In this document: in pieces, positions 57,776 to 64,000 of the stretch
How the letters are laid out: each line of letters begins with the position of its first letter
How positions within the stretch are numbered: the stretch's first letter is position 1
Source of the DNA: Przewalskia tangutica
Lineage: Eukaryota; Streptophyta; Magnoliopsida; Solanales; Solanaceae
NCBI GenBank assembly: GCA_029844215.1
Contig: CM056718.1
Location: 88,834,764 to 88,898,763, forward strand
DNA: 64,000 bases
Direction of reading: 5' to 3'
Made by a program: the position numbers and the translations under genes
The notes under the pieces: generated by a model
What the model was told of the DNA's origin: nothing
Database searches by the model: none
What the model saw: the letters and a program-made list of their open reading frames with translations, nothing else

Positions 57776-59934
57776 ACGTACATTCTTTTCAAAAGACTCT
57801 TTTTTATGTAAAATCCCAAGATACTAACACCCGTAGTATCAAGGTGTGTCTATTCTTCAAAGTAAGTTACTATACTTTTTGAAACTCATTTCAAAGCTTG
57901 AAACCAAGTAACTTCAAATTTTCACAAACTAGGCAACTTATGCCGATTAATCAAAATAGACAACTTTCTAAACCTTCCATAAAGCCGTTATAACCAACTT
58001 CCCATAAAGCCGTTATAACCCTTTATGGTTTTTTTTGACATATCCATTCCTTTTTATAACCAAGAGACTTATACTATTAAAACCAAGTATCACATACTTA
58101 CAAATCAAGTTCTTAACTTTCAAAACACTTCAAGTCTCTTAATATATAGAAAACAAGTTTCTTCTACTTTTAAACCTCAAGTAACTCACTCCTTTAAAAC
58201 AAGTTACTTCTCTTAAACCATGTCATTTCTCCTCTTTTAAAACAATTAAGTAAATCACTCCTTTGACTCCCCTAAAGTCATTATAATGACCTTTAGGATT
58301 TTGGGACTAAGGCACTAGCCCAAAAGATTTGGAAACCACTTCCTTTTTAAGACTCTATGTACTTTAAGTAAAATACTTTCACCTTTAAGAATCCAAACTT
58401 CACTAAGAAAATGGATTTTACAACTTACAATTTAAACATCAAAGTACAATCAAGGAAGTACATAGAACAAATTCTATTCTAGGCAATCCAAATACAACCA
58501 AGGAATGGATCATTTAAGGAGTAGAACATACTTTCTTAATCTTAAGGAATCATGCTAGAAGAGGAGATAGTTCACATACCTTTTCGGCTAAATCCACAAG
58601 CTAAGCCGAATACGCCGTACATAGAAGTGTCAGCCTATAAAGGTCACAACAAGACTATTAACTTCTAGTCTCTAACGTAGAATAATACTAAGTGTACGGT
58701 CTCTAATTCTATGGAAAATCGGGCAGCACTTCCTTTGTTTCTACTCACTTTGCCACCTTTTTCAAGGCCGAATACAATAACCAACAAGCCACATTTAAGG
58801 CTCCAAACAATAACCAAACAAAGGGGATTACACGCCTTACAATACGTGTAAAATTCCGCCCCACAATTCATACCAAATAGTTTAATACTTCACTAGCCAT
58901 TCTCGGCCAACATATAACCAACAACACTACGTCTTTCCAATCCTTTTCCAATTCCAAGTTATTAGGTCAACATGTTATTTAGTCATAAACAACTTCAACA
59001 ACTACAATTTCCTTCTTTACACAACATGTGACGACTTAACTAATAATCGACTTGAATTGAAGTCTGTCACACCCCGAACCCCGGGCCCGTGACTGGTGCC
59101 CTACCTGGGCACCCTTCTACCTTAACAACACAAGTAGACTGCGGAAATTAAATAACACCTCATTTTTTTCCATCGTACGTGCAAGGCAAAACCGACAAGG
59201 CTGCCATATAGTATACATAATAAAAGACACTACACTGTACATTAGTCCAATCCCACATATGAATACAGACCTCTAAGAGTTTTTCTGAAATATGACGGGA
59301 CAAGGCCCCATGCCCATAATCAGATAAAAGCAGATCGAGGAACTATACCAAAATGATAAACTCACGAGCAGAGGAGCTATCCAAAACTCGACGAGCGGTC
59401 CTACACTGCCGATCACTGCTGCGTACCTAAACTGCGGCATGACGCAGGCACGAAAAGTCGATGCGAAGAATGTACCAAGTATGTGAGCGATGAAATCAGT
59501 AATGAAATCATAACGCCTAAACAAAGCAGAGACATGTATGATAGCCAACCTACGATTACAATACATAGCGATCATATCAAGTCGGGGACGCAGCCTCAAA
59601 GTCACTACTCAAATATAACTATGGGTCTCGCCCATAATATCAATCATGCCTGTGGAATCCTTCCTCACGCCTGCGATCCGTGATGTAATAACACCAATAA
59701 GGATACATGAACACCAAGTCCCACGTGTCCTAAATACCACGTGGTCTCATGCCGGAATCCCACATCGTAAAGCACGACCATAGGGTAACACAAACAAATC
59801 CGGACATATATGATAATCAAATTACAACACATTGTGCCTTACTAACAATGAGAGTAAACAATAGTATCCTTACAATATAAAATAGGAAGCTCATGATCAA
59901 AACAGACCATCCGCGGCAAAGTCATTTAGCCATC

Positions 59935-60120
59935 CTACTCGCGGGACTATTTCACCGCGTAGGCGCGTGGACCCGCGTGAGGTATCCTCGCATGGGACTA
60001 TTTCACCGCGTAAGCCCCAGAACTCGCGTGAGGTATTCCTCGCATAGGTTGGACGCCGCGTGGGACTATTTCACCGCATAAGTCCTTACGGACCGCGTGA
60101 GGTATTCCTCGCATCGTGGG
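59935..60120 (-). repeat. GC-rich 65-bp repeat in the 59065 LTR
   Basis: Same module and position as 57000-57205. Confidence 0.8.
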
Positions 60121-60204
60121 TAGCAATTCCACGGAATATCCAAATGCCACAAACCCGGAATGACCAAACGATCGATATACCAATAGCACACAACCGCTAT
60201 TTCC

Positions 60205-60870
60205 GACACATAGGCAATTCTCAACTAAACAAGCCAAAGTACTTATCAAGGCACACATAGAATAATTCTCATTTAGCAAGCCAAAGTACTTATCAAGGCA
60301 CCCTTAGACTAATTCTCAATTAATCAAGCCAAAGTACTTATCAAGGCACAAATAGAATAATTCTCAATTAACAAGCCAAAGTACTTATCAAGGCATCACA
60401 TGGAATAATTCTCAATTAATCAAGCCAAAGTACTTATCAAGGCACACTTAGACTAATTCTCAATTAATCAAGCCAAAGTACTTATCAAGGCACTAATAGA
60501 ATAATTCTCAATTAACAAGCCAAAGTACTTATCAAGGCACCCTTAGACTAATTCTCAATTAATCAAGCCAAAGTACTTATCAAGGCACAAATAGAATAAT
60601 TCTCAATTAACAAGCCAAAGTACTTATCAAGGCATCACATGGAATAATTCTCAATTAATCAAGCCAAAGTACTTATCAAGGCACAAATAGAATAATTCTC
60701 AATTAACAAGCTAAAGTACTTATCAAGGCATCACATGGAATAATTCTCAATTAATCAAGCCAAAGTACTTATCAAGGCACACTTGGAATAATTCTCAATT
60801 AATCAAGCCAAAGTACTTATCAAGGCACAAATAGAATAATTCTCAATTAACAAGCCAAAGTACTACGTAC
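60205..60870 (-). repeat. 48-bp minisatellite, about 14 units with higher-order pattern
   Basis: AAGCCAAAGTACTTATCAAG is followed by one of three variants: CACCCTTAGACTAATTC, CACAAATAGAATAATTC or CATCACATGGAATAATTC. The variants recur as groups, so blocks of two or three units were copied together. Confidence 0.95.
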
Positions 60871-61066
60871 ATACATTATTTTATAAAAGACTCCATTCTA
60901 TGTAAAGCCCGCGATACTAACACCAGTAGTATCGCGTGTCTATTTTTCAAAGTAAGTTACTACACTTTTAAAAACTCATTTCACAGCTTGAAATCAAGTA
61001 ACTTCAAATTTTCACAATCTAGGCAACTTATGCCTAATACTCAAAATAGACAACTTTTTAAACCTT

Positions 61067-61120
61067 CCATAAAGCCGTTATAACCAACTTCCCATAAAGC
61101 CGTTATAACCCTTTATGGTT
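61067..61120 (-). promoter_or_regulatory. Doubled CCATAAAGCCGTTATAACC element
   Basis: Two direct copies about 25 bp apart (CCATAAAGCCGTTATAACC, AACTTC, CCATAAAGCCGTTATAACC), then a partial third (CTTTATGG). The same element, usually doubled, occurs near 2335, 11175, 15175, 20390, 26195, 29055, 34985, 39285, 41070, 48330, 51225, 54590 and 57975. Its function is unknown; conservation across diverged LTRs suggests a transcriptional or RNA-level role. Confidence 0.6.
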
Positions 61121-63163
61121 TTAGACATATCCATTCCTTTTATAAACAAGAAAGTTATACTATTAAAAACCAAGTATCACATACTTACAAATCAAGTTCT
61201 TAACTTTCAAAACACTTCAAGTCTCTTAATATATAGAAAACAAGTTTCTTCTACTTTTAAACCTCAAGTAACTCACACCTTTAAGACAAGTTACTTCTCT
61301 TAAATCATGTCATTTCTCCTCTTTTAAAACAATTAAGTAAATCACTCCTTTGACTCCCCTAAAGTCATTATAATGACCTTTAGATTTTGGAACTAAGGCA
61401 CTAGACAAAAGATTTGGAAACCACTTCCTTTTCAAGACTCTATGTACTTTAAGTAAAATACTTTCACTTTTAAGAATCCAAACTTCACTAAGAAAATGGA
61501 TTTTACAACTTACAATTTAAACATCCAAGTACAATCAAGGAAGTACATAGCACAAATTCTGTTCTAGGCAATCCAAATACAACCAAGGAATGGATCATTT
61601 AAGGAGTAGAACATACTTTCTAAATCTTAAGGAATCATGCTAGAAGAGGAGATAGTTCACATACCTTTTCGGCTAAATCCACAAGCTAAGCCGAATACGC
61701 CGTACGTAGAAGTGTCAACCTATAATGGTCACAACAAGACTATCAACTTCTAGTCTCTAACGTAGAATAATACTAAGTATACGGTCTCTAATTCTACGGA
61801 AAATCGGGCAGCACCTCCTTTGTTTCTACTCACTTTGCCACCTTTTTCAAGGCCGAATACAATAACCAACAAGCCACATTTTAAGGCTCCAAACAACATC
61901 CAAACAAAGGGGATTACACGCCTTACAATACGTGTAAAATTCCGCCCCACAATTCATACCAAATAGTATAATACTTCACTAGCCATTCTCGGCCAACATA
62001 TAACCAATAACACTACGTCTTTTCCAATCATTTTCCAATTTCAAGTTCTTAGGTCAACATGTTATTTAGTCATAAACAACTTCAACAACTACAATTTCCT
62101 TCTTTATTCAACATGCGACGACTTAAACTAATAATCAACTTGAATTCCAATCTTAAAGCTAAACATGCTAGTTTTCGGATTAGGGTTCCAATAGCCCATA
62201 AACATATCAAACTTCATACTATATAACACATGATTGCTAAAATCCATAGCTACAACAATAAGTAAGTCTTAACTACTAAAACGACAAAATTTATACCTTT
62301 CCAAGCCCTTAAAATTTCCAAGATCCAAAGTCGCGCCTTAGAAATTCTTAGCTCCTTTCCTTAAGTTCCAATCCGCTCCAAGCACTCCTTAGAGGCCTAT
62401 GAAGAACCCATCTTCAAGTTCCAACTTCAAAGTTGAAGAACTCCCATAGTTTCCGCCTTGCGACTAACGTGAAAATGCGTTTTTTCTGAAATCTTTCTAT
62501 TGAGATATCCTTACAATACCCTAAGGGACATTTGGTTAAAGTCTTGTGGCTAATGGATCAAAACTACAAAATTTTGTGTGGGAATGTTGGACAAAGCCGA
62601 GAGCTCATTGTGAAGCACAAGAGTTTCTCTAAAATTTTCTAAGTGTTAATGAGCTAGTCTTGCACTAGTAGTATACTTATAACACTGATGGAGGCTTAGA
62701 CTTAAACAAATGTGAGGTTAGGATGAGTTTCACTTGGATCAAGCCTAGGTGGACAAGTTGACTTGTCAACAATATCAAGCTTTGGAAGACTTATCTTCTA
62801 CCATGGTCAATGACCATTTTACCCTTGCATAAATTTCGACCAAGCCATGTGGGGGTGTCACGTGTCGCCCTCTCATTCGTCCATAAAATTCCGTAACCCT
62901 CGTGGGCCCCACAAAACGTAAAATTCCTCGGGTGGGCCCCACGTGACCAAATCCGTAAAAATAAATTTCCATAATATTACTAAGTCCCATACTATTCAAA
63001 TAATGCATTTTGAGAATCCAATTCTCAACAACGAACATTTTTCCTTTCCGACGTCCGGAAGATTTTCCGTCAGAAAAACAATTCTTCCTTTCGTACTAAT
63101 TTCCAAGTCTTGTTTCCTTACGTGCATTCTCTTATACATGTACTGGACTTACGGGGTGTAACA

Positions 63164-63185
63164 TTCTTCCCCCCTTAGAAACATT
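63164..63185 (-). other. Polypurine tract of the 59065 element
   Basis: TTCTTCCCCCCTTAGAAAC on the plus strand, then ATTCGTCCTCGAATGTTC. Confidence 0.88.
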
Positions 63186-64000
63186 CGTCCTCGAATGTTC
63201 TTAGTCGGTTGTCAAGCTTTACCAGCTCCGGCATGAACTCTATACCATGCCTATCAATCAAAACTGCACAAGACCAACGATGCCACACATAGCCACCACA
63301 ACATACGTAAACATAACAATGGACCTTCCGTCCGTGGTTCCTTCTCACAAAACTCGAAGGTTACAGTCTTCCCAAACACGGGATCCTTAAAGGTTCCTTT
63401 CTTTCCTTACTTGTCATACTTTCTCGTACTTTCAAACTCATCTAGTACACGTACAAAATCTTCAAATTTTGTTTCTGTTCTCCAATCCTTGGAGTTACTA
63501 ACCAACTTGGCCATATTGTTACTTACATTCCCGTTAAGGCTTTTCTCGGTCCTTACGACCTAGTTCCGGTGGAACGCGTCCACAAACTCGTACAACAATT
63601 TACTAAACTTGGGCCTGGCATCCTCGGGACCCTATCACATAACGGAACCATTTCTAGCTGACATCACCCCAATCCATACTACCGGCTAACCCGAAATGAG
63701 TCCATAACCCGACTCATCGTCACACTTAACTTCTCATTCTTAGTTTGAAATAAATTTCTCTCTCTTATCTCAAGGTACGTCTTACCCTATCCTCCCATTC
63801 ACTAGAGGTTTGTCACATAAGCCAAAGTATTCCTACTGCACATTCTTCCCTATCGGTCTTACACTTATTATGGGGTAACTACAACCTGTGAACTCTACAC
63901 AACTATAGTCTCAGTTCACTTATCATTCTTGTCAACATTCTTAACTCTTCACTTTACTAATCAAGGTATCCCTACCTCTGGGGTACTATCACTTACAACC
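63186..64000 (-). mobile_element. Start of the internal region of the 59065 element (3' side)
   Basis: It contains the pre-PPT leader and, at 63560-63730, the conserved spacer block (GGAACGCGTCCACAAACTCG, TAAACTTGGGCCTGGCATCC). No protein domain is recognised before the window ends. The presence of the block suggests that this is another member of the non-autonomous group. Confidence 0.7.

Larger units (their letters stand above)
56141..59064 (-). mobile_element. Minus-orientation LTR, distal part, interrupted at 59065
   Basis: It starts TGTCACGCCCCGAACCCCGG and runs parallel to 59065-62145, ending after the CATGTGACGACTTAA / CGACTTGAATTG words that recur near 62113-62143. There a relative starts, so the rest should lie beyond the right edge of the window. 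Confidence 0.85.
59065..63163 (-). mobile_element. Minus-orientation 3' LTR, 4.1 kb, nested in the 56141 LTR
   Basis: TGTCACACCCCGAACCCCGG to ACGGGGTGTAACA, directly followed by the polypurine tract. It holds the GC repeat (59935-60120), the expanded minisatellite (60205-60870), the doubled CCATAAAGCCGTTATAACC element near 61067-61110, the GATAGTTCACATACCTTTTC motif near 61652 and a TATA-like ACTTATAACAC near 62673. The 5' LTR and target duplication are outside the window. Confidence 0.9.

Noticed and set aside
60205..60870. Regular 48-bp repeats that look like a CRISPR array
   Set aside because: The segments between conserved parts are variants of one another, not unique spacers; the DNA is plant retrotransposon LTR and there are no cas genes.
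1..64000. A new defence, biosynthetic or host gene system
   Set aside because: Every coding signal I could recognise belongs to LINE or LTR retrotransposon proteins; no host gene or gene cluster is supported.

Overview
This window is plant nuclear DNA made almost entirely of nested transposable elements. The evidence is Ty3/gypsy-type LTRs, primer-binding sites matching plant initiator tRNA-Met (TGGTATCAGAGC), chromovirus-like gag-pol relics and a plant L1-type ORF1 with a DUF4283 domain. An angiosperm, most likely a eudicot with a large, repeat-rich genome, fits best; the species cannot be named from the sequence. I found no host protein gene, tRNA, rRNA, CRISPR array or prokaryotic feature.

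Layout. 1-3483: a plus-strand LTR fragment inserted in a minus-strand LTR. 3484-6650: old, decayed retroelement DNA with a gag zinc-knuckle relic at 3642-3803. 6650-9311: the 5' part of an L1-like LINE; its ORF1 is cut at 9311 by LTR element A. Element A (plus) has its 5' LTR at 9312-16985, split by a 3468-bp solo LTR (9733-13200, target duplication CCACT). Its PBS is at 16990 and its short internal region is split by a minus-strand element (17920-36487, target duplication CGTTC). That element is itself split by another minus-strand element of the same family (18557-27658, duplication GTGCA/GTACA). A resumes at 36493, with its polypurine tract at 36890 and its 3' LTR from 36904. The 3' LTR is split at 39720 by element E, a plus-strand element with two LTRs (39720-49436) and the only gag-protease-RT-RNase H-integrase set in the window, full of frameshifts. 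A's 3' LTR resumes at about 49437 and is broken again at 50093. From there to the end is minus-strand material: a mosaic of two unlike LTRs around a 0.7-kb gag relic (50093-56018), then an LTR (56141-59064) interrupted by a relative (59065-63163) whose internal region runs off the window.

Shared design. The LTRs are 2.4-4.2 kb. In seven of them a TATAAATA box lies about 390-420 bp from the LTR start, so U3 would be short and most of the LTR would be transcribed. About 0.6-1.3 kb before the LTR 3' end each subfamily carries its own tandem-repeat array (units about 25, 48, 50, 58, 75 or 81 bp). A TTATAACG-CTTTATGGGAAGTT element, usually in two copies, is kept in nearly all LTRs. E looks like the once-autonomous partner; A and the two nested minus elements have short internal regions and would depend on proteins supplied elsewhere.

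Data quality. Between about 18 and 54 kb, related copies agree in AT-rich stretches but differ by small insertions and deletions in CG/CHG-rich stretches, including a one-base loss inside the PBS of four elements. Long-read consensus error at methylated sites is a serious alternative to real decay, so the frameshifts there should be read cautiously.
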